Below are positions 25,711-33,107 of a stretch of DNA of 33,107 nt, piece by piece. The notes beneath the pieces are model-generated. The model ran no database searches. It worked only from the letters and a program-made list of their open reading frames with translations, and was not told the origin of the DNA. A program made the position numbers and the translations under genes. Where the stretch lies: the NCBI GenBank assembly GCA_015231825.1, contig JADGAV010000005.1, forward strand, positions 1 to 33,107, written 5' to 3'. Each line of letters begins with the position of its first letter. Positions within the stretch are counted from its first letter, which is position 1. Origin of the DNA: SAR324 cluster bacterium. GTDB taxonomy: Bacteria; SAR324; NAC60-12.

Positions 25711-27126
25711 TTAACTGCTCACGAGGGAACCGGATTTATCAAGGCCTTCCTCAAGGACGTCTCTCTGTATATCCATCATCAACTGATCAACCTGAACTTT
25801 CCCCTGAACCAGAGACAACAGATTGGTTGATTTTTGAAAAACGGTAGAAAGCCACTCGGGCGGCAGGCGGAGGCCCAATGTAACTTTTGAAGTTTTGTAG
25901 AAATAATGGACCAGACTGGCATATTCAATATAGATCGCATATTCCATTTTGGATTTTGGCATTTTCCCCACTCTTTTAACGGCAAGCCCATACAAATGAA
26001 GAGTTGCTTTGAAAGACTCCTGAATTTGGTCCAGCATTTTTGTGGTTCTTTCTCCTCCCTGGTATTGCCCGACCTTAAAAAGGAGATCACTCATTTGAAC
26101 TTTGGCATCCAAAAAATAGGGAATCGGATCATTTTTATCCATTTTTTTCAATTGTGCCGTCAGCTTTTTTGTTTCACTGTCCAGCAAGGGCAGGACGCGC
26201 AGCAGAAGCAGAAGTTCAGCCGATCTTTTGATAATATTCGACCATTTTTCATCCTGCTTGCGATCCTCCATATTCTTGTCTTTTCCACCCGTTTCAAGGA
26301 GACAATTTATGATTTCGTCAAGGGTTAATTCGGTATTGTGTACGGATTTGTTTTCCTTGATGGCCTTTTCCGTTTGTTTCTGGAAATTCTTTATTATTTC
26401 CATGTTTCGGGTTACCTGCCCGATGTGATTCCTCAAACCCTGAGACTGGCGAGTGAAGGCATTCTCCTTTCCGCCTCCTTTTTCCGACTTTAGTTTTGAC
26501 TCCAGTGCAATGGCTTCTCGCTGACATTTATAGTACAATTTTGAAAAGTAGATATCCTGAGTCCAGATCAACATCTGCAGTCCGACATTGCTGTATTCCC
26601 CAAAACTGCAGGCGACGGTTGCCTGAAGAAGCAAAGTGCGGTAAAGCTCCACCGGAAAATCACGGCCGCTTTTGAGCACCATCGAAACCAACTCCAAACG
26701 GTTCATCATATGAGCAGGATCCCGCTTCAGGAGTTTGACTAGTGCAAGAACTGCCTTGGTAGGATGAAATTTTGAAAGTTCCTCGCCGGAAACTTCAGGA
26801 GATACAGCTTCGCCTCCTTTCATTACATTTCCTACTCTTTGAAGAAAAGTGGTCTTTGAATAGTCAAGAATTTCTTTTTTTCGAAAATTGATTTCCGACC
26901 GCCAGTGATCAATCAATCCCGGAATGTTTCCAAGTTCCTGCGCCTTGATTTTGAGATGAGAAATACCTTCTTCCGCTGGAGAATCATCAAGGGTTTTGCT
27001 GGCACCAAAAAGATCCTCATTGATGAAGTCTTTTTTACCTTTATTTTTCTTTTTCAACGCAATTTTTTTCTCGTTCTTTTTCTCTGCGTCTTGTTCAATC
27101 GGAGATGTCCCTAAATCTGGCTGCAT
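25711..27126 (-). CDS. Uncharacterised helical protein, member B of a two-paralogue family
   Basis: A 471-aa soluble protein, not recognised as a known family, and a clear paralogue of the protein at 9165-10463. A Lys/Glu-rich, probably disordered N-terminus (1-55; KKKNKGKKD) precedes the shared region: ELGNIPGLIDHW (64-75), SGEELSKF (113-120), FPVELYRTLLLQAT..ACS (157-174), VTRNMEIIK, RVLPLL, DPIPYF, YQGGE and EYASLVHYFYKTSK. It appears all-helical without membrane segments, consistent with a solenoid scaffold. AGAGGA is 6 nt before the ATG. fliG is the next gene downstream, so an accessory role in the flagellar motor or its control is an inference from position. Confidence 0.8.
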   Translation of the reverse strand: MQPDLGTSPIEQDAEKKNEKKIALKKKNKGKKDFINEDLFGASKTLDDSPAEEGISHLKIKAQELGNIPGLIDHWRSEINFRKKEILDYSKTTFLQRVGNVMKGGEAVSPEVSGEELSKFHPTKAVLALVKLLKRDPAHMMNRLELVSMVLKSGRDFPVELYRTLLLQATVACSFGEYSNVGLQMLIWTQDIYFSKLYYKCQREAIALESKLKSEKGGGKENAFTRQSQGLRNHIGQVTRNMEIIKNFQKQTEKAIKENKSVHNTELTLDEIINCLLETGGKDKNMEDRKQDEKWSNIIKRSAELLLLLRVLPLLDSETKKLTAQLKKMDKNDPIPYFLDAKVQMSDLLFKVGQYQGGERTTKMLDQIQESFKATLHLYGLAVKRVGKMPKSKMEYAIYIEYASLVHYFYKTSKVTLGLRLPPEWLSTVFQKSTNLLSLVQGKVQVDQLMMDIQRDVLEEGLDKSGSLVSS

Positions 27127-27981
27127 CGATTTTCCTCTTTAAACTCTCATTGATTTCAATGTCTTGTTCATTGATCGGTCCTTTTTAAAAAATTCGTAAA
27201 TCATCCGAAAAATGAGCTTCCCCCATTTGCGGGCAACACTTTGCACCGTTTTTTCTTGTCGACAATGCCGCTTCGTTCAGATTGACAAAAATAAAATTCA
27301 GCTGAAACCTGATTTTCCATCATCAGTTTGCTCATCTTTTCTTTCAATTTTCCAAAGAAATGCCCTGTAATGGCACAATCGTTTTTCAACCTGACACTCA
27401 AAAATCAATCGGATGACACCGGTTACTTCCAGAAAAATGTGAACCTTTCAACATCCTTGGTATTCCCGATTTTTTTAATTCCCCACCCTGTCCCCGGCAC
27501 AGGTGACAAAAAAATATTTTTTACGCGATTATCTATAGCATTGAGCCTGATTTCGAACTCCCCTGGTGAGGTTCAGCATTTTCACTCAGGATATTGTCTG
27601 ACTCAATTTTCAGATCCCCTCCGTAAAATCAAGAAAAGGAGGTGAATTGATTTGTGCAAGATCTATGCGTATCTCTTCAAGAGAATCGATTTATCAATAT
27701 AGAGAGAAGAAATTGCAGGCAGGTTTAATAAAAATTTATTTCAAATTTTGATTCACTCTCAAAGATCGCCGAAAATCTAAACGCTTGGACTAATATTGCC
27801 TGTCCGGGCAGTGCTTATGGACGATTGCAGAGATTCTTCGAATCAGACCCAGCAACAAAAAAACATGGCTTTCTGAGCCCATTGGAATCAAGCGTGGAAG
27901 ACTTAAAAATAAAGGTTGGTTCTTATTTTTGAAATATGCTATTTTCTTCCATTTTTCTCTATTTTCCAAAAATTCTATTTC
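27127..27981. other. 855-nt gap between member B and the RND adaptor
   Basis: The neighbours diverge, so promoters for both sides are expected. One short frame with a perfect ribosome site is listed separately (27647-27751). A 105-codon frame ending at 27645 and a 66-codon minus-strand frame (27201-27401) start with TTG and lack support. No tRNA or known riboswitch was recognised. Confidence 0.4.
27647..27751 (+). CDS. Possible 34-aa peptide resembling an RHH-type N-terminus
   Basis: TTG at 27647 lies 2 nt after AAGGAGGTGA, an exact match to the anti-Shine-Dalgarno sequence. The 34-codon product contains SSRESIYQYREKKLQAGLIK, which resembles the helix-to-strand start of short DNA-binding/antitoxin proteins of the kind ERxRxYRERxKAxGL. 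It stops where such proteins would continue, so it may be a degraded gene, a leader peptide or chance. An internal ATG at 27665 is an alternative start. Confidence 0.3.
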   Translation: MICARSMRISSRESIYQYREKKLQAGLIKIYFKF

Positions 27982-29220
27982 ATGTTCCCTATGAGAAGAG
28001 CCGTTGTTTTTTCAAGCCTGATTGCCCTGGTCCTGCTGCTCGCCTGGCAAATTTACCAGCGGGTCGATGAACAGGCAGGAAAACCCTCTCGCGGCAAACG
28101 CGGAGACGCACCTGTTGCAGTCGAGATTGCCCATGTGGAAAAGCAAATCATTCAGGATATTGGGGAATTTACAGGAACCTTGTTTCCCAATTCACGGTTC
28201 ATTGTTGCCCCTAAAATCTCTGGAAAGTTAAAGAAGCTTCTGGTCAACATTGGCGATCACGTGGAAAATGGGCAGCTGGTCGCGGTGCTTGAAGATGAAG
28301 AATATGTTCAGCAGCTCCGCCAAACAGAAGCAGCCCTTGAAGTTGCCAAGGCGAATCTGGAAGCAATACAAAAAGGACTTCAGCTGGCGAAACGTGAAAT
28401 GGAACGGGCAGAACTGTTGAGCAAGCGGCAGGTTTATTCAGAACAGCAAAGAGATACGGCCAGAGCCCGGTACAATGACCAGGAGGCAAAATATAAAGTG
28501 GCTCAAGCCAATCTTATTGAAAAACAGGCTGCCTTGCAAACCACCAGGATTCGGATTTCATATACCCAAATCAGAGCAGTCTGGGAGGACAAAGGTCCTC
28601 CGCGGATTGTGGGAGAACGGTTTGTGGATGCAGGAACGCTGCTGAACGTCAACACCCCGATTGCCTCAATCCTTGATATTTCAAATCTGACTGCAGTCAT
28701 TCATGTGACGGGCAAAGACTATTTTAAAATCCAGCCCGGTCAACAGGTATCCCTGTCGACAGCCGCCACGTCTACTCAGAAATATCAGGGGAAAGTCTTG
28801 CGGATTGCTCCTCTCATCCAGGAAACTTCCAGGGAAGCACGGGTTGAAATTGAAGTTCCAAATCCTGATGAAACGTTAAAACCAGGCATGTTTATCCGGG
28901 CTTCAATCCAATTCGATGAACACAAAAATGCCACGGTTGTTCCCTCCAATGCCATTGCAACCTATCAGAATCAAACCGGCGTCTTTCTGGCCGACCTTGA
29001 GAAAAAACAAGCGCAATTTATCAAAGTTGAAACAGGAATTACGCAAAATCGAATTGTAGAAATCCTGCAACCGGAATTGTCGGGAAACGTGATCACACTT
29101 GGACAGCATTTACTGAGAAATGGTTCCAGCATCATCGTTCCTGCACTCCAACCTGCAAGCAGCCCTAAAAAAAACAAAGGCGACAAAGCTCAAAAGGCGA
29201 GGTCCAGTAAACAATCATAG
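27982..29220 (+). CDS. RND efflux periplasmic adaptor (membrane fusion protein)
   Basis: A 412-aa periplasmic adaptor that links an RND pump to an outer-membrane channel. N-terminal membrane anchor (AVVFSSLIALVLLLAW), then a biotinyl-lipoyl half-motif (ISGKLKKLLVNIGDHVENGQ), a coiled-coil hairpin of Ala/Glu/Lys-rich repeats (roughly residues 105-175), the second lipoyl half with YTQIRAV, and a beta-barrel domain with LKPGMFIRA. The C-terminus is Lys-rich (KKNKGDKAQKARSSK). The frame is open back to a TTG at 27916; ATG 27982 or 27991 gives the usual short cytoplasmic N-terminus. It precedes the pump gene by 20 nt. Confidence 0.88.
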   Translation: MFPMRRAVVFSSLIALVLLLAWQIYQRVDEQAGKPSRGKRGDAPVAVEIAHVEKQIIQDIGEFTGTLFPNSRFIVAPKISGKLKKLLVNIGDHVENGQLVAVLEDEEYVQQLRQTEAALEVAKANLEAIQKGLQLAKREMERAELLSKRQVYSEQQRDTARARYNDQEAKYKVAQANLIEKQAALQTTRIRISYTQIRAVWEDKGPPRIVGERFVDAGTLLNVNTPIASILDISNLTAVIHVTGKDYFKIQPGQQVSLSTAATSTQKYQGKVLRIAPLIQETSREARVEIEVPNPDETLKPGMFIRASIQFDEHKNATVVPSNAIATYQNQTGVFLADLEKKQAQFIKVETGITQNRIVEILQPELSGNVITLGQHLLRNGSSIIVPALQPASSPKKNKGDKAQKARSSKQS

Positions 29221-29240
29221 AGATCGATTGAGGAGGTCCC

Positions 29241-32200
29241 ATGAATATTTCAAGTTTTTCAGTTCAGCGCCCGGTCTTTATCAGCATGGTCGTCGGAATC
29301 GTGGTGGTCCTGGGTGGAATCGCATTGGAACGACTGCCCGTCGACCTCATGCCTGAGATCACCTATCCTACTTTGAGCGTCATCACCAGTTATGAGAATG
29401 CCGGTCCTGAGGAGATCGAATCGCTGGTCACCCGCCCCATTGAACAGGCGGTCAGTGCCGTCCCCGGCGTCAAGGAAGTCACTTCCGCCTCCAGCGAAGG
29501 TTCCAGTTCAGTCAGAGTTTCCTTTACCTGGGGTGCCAACCTCGATGAGGCCGCCAACGACATGAGGGACCGCCTGGACAGAGTCCTGAACCGTCTTCCA
29601 GAAGGAGCCAGCCGCCCCAGTCTGCGCAAATTTGATTTGGCCCAGTTTCCCGTATTGATCCTGGGCGTGACCAGCCATTTATCCCCGATTGAAATGCGGC
29701 GTATGATAGAAGATCAGGTCCGATACCGTTTGGAACGGCAGCCCGGGGTTGCAGCAGTCGACATATTTGGAGGATTGGAACAGGAAATCCATGTTGATAT
29801 TGATGCGGATAAATTAAAAGCTCTCGGTCTCTCTTTTCAGGAAATTATCAAAAGTTTAAAAACCCAAAACATCAATCTTCCCATCGGCACCATCAAAAAA
29901 GGGAACTATGACATGGTGATCCGATCTCTCGGGGAATTCTCAGATCTCCAGGCATTAAAAGATACGACCATTACCGTTCGCGATGGAGTCCCGATTCAGT
30001 TGAAAGAAATCGCCTCCGTGACGAATACCCATAAAAAAGTCACCCGCATTGTTCGCATTAATGGAAGCCCCGGGATTCGAATGGCGATTAGAAAACAGGC
30101 GGGCTCCAACACTGTGGAGGTGACTGAATTCGTTTTGGATGAACTGGAGAAGATCAACACCGATATTGCCCAGCTCAAGATCATCCCTCTGGTCAACACG
30201 GCTGACTACATCAAACGCTCCATAACCAGCGTGAGCACCTCTGCCATGTTTGGTGGACTTTTTGCCATTGGAATACTGCTGGTTTTTCTCAGAAATTTTC
30301 GCAGTACCCTGATCATCGCAACCGTCATTCCCATCACGATTCTTGCTACTTTTGTGCTCGTATACTCTGCAGGATTCACGCTCAACCTGATGACACTGGG
30401 CGGTTTGGCAGTGGGTGTGGGAATGATTGTCGACAACGCCATTGTTGTTTTAGAAAATATTTACCGTCTGAGAAATTCAGGGTCTTCCGCCCGCCAGGCG
30501 GCAATTCTCGGAAGCGATGAAGTCCGCTCAGCGATCATCGCCAGCACCCTGACCACTCTGGTGATTTTCCTCCCACTGATTTTTGTCAGGGGAATGGCAG
30601 GAGTGATGTTTAAGCAGCTGGCCTATGTCATCAGTTTTGCTTTGATATGTTCTCTTTTGGCGGCGTTGACTGTTATTCCGATGCTGGCCTCACGTCTGTT
30701 GGAACCGTCCTCGGAAGAATCACCCCACTCCTTTCTTCAAAAGCTGCAGCAGTTCATTTTCCTGCCATTTAAAATCTTTTTTGAAGAACTCGATCGCGGG
30801 TATCAAGGTCTTCTCGCCATCTGTCTGCGTCACAGAAGCATCACAGTCGCAGTCACGGTCGGCCTTCTGGGAATGAGTTTCTATTTCCTGCCTTTTATCG
30901 GCGTGGAATTGATGCCCTCTGCGGATGAGGGAGAAGTCCGGGTGAATGTTCAAATGGATGTGGGCACCAGTCTGGAAGTGATGAATGAAAAATTAGCCCT
31001 GATTGAGTCCAGAGTCAAAGAATCGGTTCCGGAAGCTAAAAACATGATTGCTCGCCTGGGAGCCAGTTCCTGGAGAGCCGGTGGTTCTCATACAGGAAGT
31101 CTTCAGGTGACACTCAAGGCTTCTTCAGAAAGAAAAAGATCCAGTGCTGCCATTGCCGCTGATCTGCGAAAAAAGCTGACCAATATCCCCGGAGTCTCGA
31201 TTCGTACCCGACCGGGAAGAGGGCTTTTTATTTTCCGTCTGGGCAGCGGGGATGGAGAAAAAATTCAGATTGAAGTGCGTGGACATGATCTGATGGCTTC
31301 GAGAGAACTGGCCGATCAGATAAAAGCTCAGGTGGAAAACGTTGATGGAGTGACCGATGTCAGACTGAGTCAGGACCGCGGACGCCCCGAAGAACGCGTT
31401 TTAGTCGATCGGGATCGGGCTGCTGATATGCAGCTGACCATTTCAGAAGTCGCCAATACCCTGCAGGCATTCTTGTCCGGGATTCTCGGAGGCATGTATC
31501 GGGACGGCGGACAGGAGTTTGACATCCGGGTGAAAGTAAAGGATGCAGAAATGATGAGTTTTGATGAAATTCTCGATATGACGGTAATCAATGCTAAAAA
31601 CCAGCCGGTTGTCCTCAAAAATGTTGTCCAGCTCCAGACGCAGAGTGCCCCGATGCGAATCGAAAGAAAAGATCAGGAACGGGTCATTACTGTTTCCGTT
31701 AATATCAGTGAGCGGGATATGGGCTCGGTCCTGGCAGACATCCGTCAGTCTCTTGCCGGTTTGCCGATTCCACGCGATACCAGCATCGTCTTTGGGGGCG
31801 ACTATGATGCCCAGCAGGAAGCATTTCAAGAACTGCTGGTGGGTTTTTTACTGGCATCCATGCTGGTCTATATGGTTCTGGCCTGTCTTTATGAATCGCT
31901 GCGGGATCCATTTTTAGTCATGTTTGCCGTGCCTTTTGCTGCAATTGGAGTTTTGATCGTGCTGTTTTTAACAAGAACGACATTTAATGTGCAATCCTAT
32001 ATCGGCTGCATCATGTTGGGTGGGATCGTGGTCAACAATGCCATCTTGCTGGTGGACTATATCAACCTGCTGCGCAAAAGAGATAACATGCCGGTGCGGG
32101 ATGCCATTATCGAGGCAGGACGCCGCCGCTTGCGTCCGATCCTGATGACGGCATTGACGACCATTCTCGCAATGACTCCATTGGCCATGGGATGGGGGGA

Positions 32201-32354
32201 AGGCAGTGAAACGCAGGTTTCCCTGGCTCGGGTTGTGATTGGAGGACTCGCCAGTTCCAGTTTGATCACTCTGGTTTTTATCCCGGTCCTGTACGACAGT
32301 CTGGAGCAGTGGTTCCCAAAAACCAGTGCTGTTCTCCAACCGTCGTCCACATGA
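29241..32354 (+). CDS. RND-family efflux pump permease (HAE1/AcrB-like)
   Basis: A 1037-aa inner-membrane proton-driven exporter. Seen: the N-terminal FSVQRPVFISMVV helix, large periplasmic porter domains after TM1 and TM7, and TM4 with GVGMIVDNAIVVLENI. In TM4 the first of the AcrB Asp pair is kept and the second is Asn, as in the SwrC/BepE-like branch. A C-terminal half follows with GGIVVNNAILLVDYINLLR and ALTTILAMTPLA. GAGGAGGT sits 4-5 nt before the ATG, and the adaptor stops 20 nt upstream, so they form an operon. No TolC-type channel gene or regulator is in the window. Substrates are unknown. Confidence 0.93.
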   Translation: MNISSFSVQRPVFISMVVGIVVVLGGIALERLPVDLMPEITYPTLSVITSYENAGPEEIESLVTRPIEQAVSAVPGVKEVTSASSEGSSSVRVSFTWGANLDEAANDMRDRLDRVLNRLPEGASRPSLRKFDLAQFPVLILGVTSHLSPIEMRRMIEDQVRYRLERQPGVAAVDIFGGLEQEIHVDIDADKLKALGLSFQEIIKSLKTQNINLPIGTIKKGNYDMVIRSLGEFSDLQALKDTTITVRDGVPIQLKEIASVTNTHKKVTRIVRINGSPGIRMAIRKQAGSNTVEVTEFVLDELEKINTDIAQLKIIPLVNTADYIKRSITSVSTSAMFGGLFAIGILLVFLRNFRSTLIIATVIPITILATFVLVYSAGFTLNLMTLGGLAVGVGMIVDNAIVVLENIYRLRNSGSSARQAAILGSDEVRSAIIASTLTTLVIFLPLIFVRGMAGVMFKQLAYVISFALICSLLAALTVIPMLASRLLEPSSEESPHSFLQKLQQFIFLPFKIFFEELDRGYQGLLAICLRHRSITVAVTVGLLGMSFYFLPFIGVELMPSADEGEVRVNVQMDVGTSLEVMNEKLALIESRVKESVPEAKNMIARLGASSWRAGGSHTGSLQVTLKASSERKRSSAAIAADLRKKLTNIPGVSIRTRPGRGLFIFRLGSGDGEKIQIEVRGHDLMASRELADQIKAQVENVDGVTDVRLSQDRGRPEERVLVDRDRAADMQLTISEVANTLQAFLSGILGGMYRDGGQEFDIRVKVKDAEMMSFDEILDMTVINAKNQPVVLKNVVQLQTQSAPMRIERKDQERVITVSVNISERDMGSVLADIRQSLAGLPIPRDTSIVFGGDYDAQQEAFQELLVGFLLASMLVYMVLACLYESLRDPFLVMFAVPFAAIGVLIVLFLTRTTFNVQSYIGCIMLGGIVVNNAILLVDYINLLRKRDNMPVRDAIIEAGRRRLRPILMTALTTILAMTPLAMGWGEGSETQVSLARVVIGGLASSSLITLVFIPVLYDSLEQWFPKTSAVLQPSST

Positions 32355-32576
32355 AAGGTGACAGAGGAAAACAAAAACATTTCTTTTTAGTTTGCTTTTC
32401 GCTAGACCTTAGACTTCATCTGTTGGTGCCGGAATAGACATGGACGGACTGACAGGACTTTCTAAAGGAAGGCCCAAGATGGAAATGAAAAACGGCTCAA
32501 TAAGCAATTGTCCGGAATTCACCCGTTTTTTAAAACATAATAAACAAGTGTAACTCGTTAGAAAAAGGAGAAAGAG

Positions 32577-33047
32577 ATGAAGAAAATTTTGTTAACAGCA
32601 ATTGTTTTGCTTTTTGGAGGGTACACACTGCTCGCACAGGAAGGTGCGGCGCCTCAATTCGAGTTAATGGACTTGGAGGGGCAAAAAATGAGCAGCCGGG
32701 ATTTCATTGGGAAGCAGGCTGTTCTGGTGTTTTTTTGGGCAACCTGGTGACCCGGATGTCAACGGGAGTTTCCCGTTTTAAAAACTCTTCATGAAGAATA
32801 CAACACAAAAGGATTAAAAATAATTGCTGTCAATCTTTCGATCAGTGATCCCTTGGAAAAAGTGAAGCGATTTGTCGAAACTCAGAAATCCCCTTTCACC
32901 GTGGTGATGGATAGCGATCACAGTGTGCAAAATCAATATGGAATAAAAGGGACGGACTGGTCGGTTTTAATCGATCCTGAAGGGAATATTCAAACCGTCG
33001 CCCGAGGGGTCCCTCAGGAAAAAGTCAGGCAATTGGTGAATTTATAG
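32577..33047 (+). CDS. Secreted TlpA/thioredoxin-like selenoprotein candidate (UGA at codon 58)
   Basis: One frame of 156 codons runs from ATG 32577 (AAGGAG about 7 nt upstream) to TAG at 33045-33047, interrupted only by TGA at 32748-32750. The protein has a Sec signal peptide (1-20, cleavage after LLA), then the thioredoxin-like fold: VLVFFWATW, position 58 = UGA, then PGCQREFPVLKTLHEEY, and a later VLIDPEGNI strand. The TGA sits exactly where TlpA-like proteins have the first Cys of WCPxC, giving a U-P-G-C redox pair with Cys61. A stem-loop follows 10 nt after the TGA (separate entry), so selenocysteine insertion is the best reading; a nonsense mutation or base error is the alternative. The cis-Pro position before the last strands is Asp127 (GTDWS), which is unusual. 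Likely acts in periplasmic disulfide reduction or peroxide handling. Confidence 0.8.
32748..32777 (+). promoter_or_regulatory. SECIS-like element after in-frame UGA
   Basis: UGA (32748-32750) is followed by a perfect 6-bp stem AACGGG (32761-32766) / CCCGTT (32772-32777) with a 5-nt loop AGTTT. The second loop base is G, 18 nt after the UGA. Bacterial SECIS elements read by SelB typically have a short apical stem and a G in the first two loop positions about 16-37 nt after the UGA, which fits. Confidence 0.65.
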
Positions 33048-33090
33048 TGATGTCAGGCCGGTCATTTCCGGCATTGCAGCGGAAGCGACA

Positions 33091-33107
33091 ATGAGAATTG
33101 GAAATGC
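33091..33107 (+). CDS. Possible start of the next gene, cut by the window edge
   Basis: ATG at 33091 follows GGAAG by a few bases and stays open to the edge (MRIGN). Only five codons are visible, so neither coding nor function can be judged. It would lie 43 nt after the selenoprotein stop on the same strand. Confidence 0.2.

Noticed and set aside
27201..27401. 66-codon minus-strand frame upstream of member B
   Set aside because: TTG start and no family match; it could be the 5' leader of the member B transcript.
27545..27575. GTTCGAAATC on the minus strand as a tRNA T-loop
   Set aside because: The flanking bases do not form a T stem and no acceptor or anticodon arm is found.
27328..27645. 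105-codon plus-strand frame whose stop overlaps the AAGGAGGTGA site
   Set aside because: TTG start, no ribosome site before TTG 27328 or ATG 27370, and no recognisable family. The overlap with the next ribosome site is suggestive but not enough.
32479..32553. 24-codon frame after AAGGAAGG between the RND pump and the selenoprotein gene
   Set aside because: Too short, with no family or structural signal; listed only as a note on this gap.
32748..32750. The TGA as an ordinary nonsense mutation making a pseudogene
   Set aside because: Both sides of the frame keep family features, the TGA is exactly at a redox Cys, and a SECIS-like stem follows. A base error remains possible and is stated in the entry.

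Overview
The window is a gene-dense bacterial chromosome segment of moderate GC, with about 24 credible protein genes on both strands. No rRNA, tRNA, CRISPR array or insertion sequence was recognised. Shine-Dalgarno sites are of Gram-negative proteobacterial type. A FliG rotor protein, RND and MFS exporters, a soluble-substrate catabolic cluster and an apparent selenoprotein point to a motile, free-living Gram-negative. A deltaproteobacterial or SAR324-like marine lineage is a guess, not a demonstration.

Left part (1-8.4 kb): the 3' end of an intradiol ring-cleavage dioxygenase faces a minus-strand block. Read in transcription order, the block holds a ketopantoate-reductase-like enzyme, a D-arginine-dehydrogenase-like FAD enzyme, a hairpin terminator, then a tight operon of DapA-like lyase, hydantoinase/dihydropyrimidinase and hydantoin/Asp-Glu racemase, followed by an EamA permease and an MFS exporter. 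This looks like a scavenging cassette for cyclic amides and D-amino acids. No carbamoylase is present in the window.

Middle (8.4-18.5 kb): signalling. An uncharacterised 432-aa helical protein precedes a receiver-RsbW-like ATPase fusion. An Asp/Glu-racemase-superfamily gene lies convergent to them. Next comes a BLUF-adenylyl cyclase closely resembling the photoactivated cyclase bPAC, followed by a YfcE-type phosphodiesterase, a DUF952 protein and a 1093-aa hybrid histidine kinase with a FixL-like PAS domain that keeps the haem-ligand histidine.

Right part (18.5-33.1 kb): a DHFR-like reductase, two short-chain dehydrogenases flanking an MFS exporter, two EamA permeases in tandem, and fliG. 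Upstream of fliG is a second member (471 aa) of the same uncharacterised family found at 9.2 kb. An RND adaptor-pump pair follows. At the right edge a secreted TlpA/thioredoxin-like gene has UGA in place of the first active-site cysteine codon (U-P-G-C), with a SECIS-like hairpin just downstream.

Most notable: (1) the U-x-x-C thioredoxin-fold selenoprotein candidate; (2) the blue-light cyclase beside a phosphodiesterase; (3) the undescribed paralogue family paired once with a receiver-ATPase and once with FliG.
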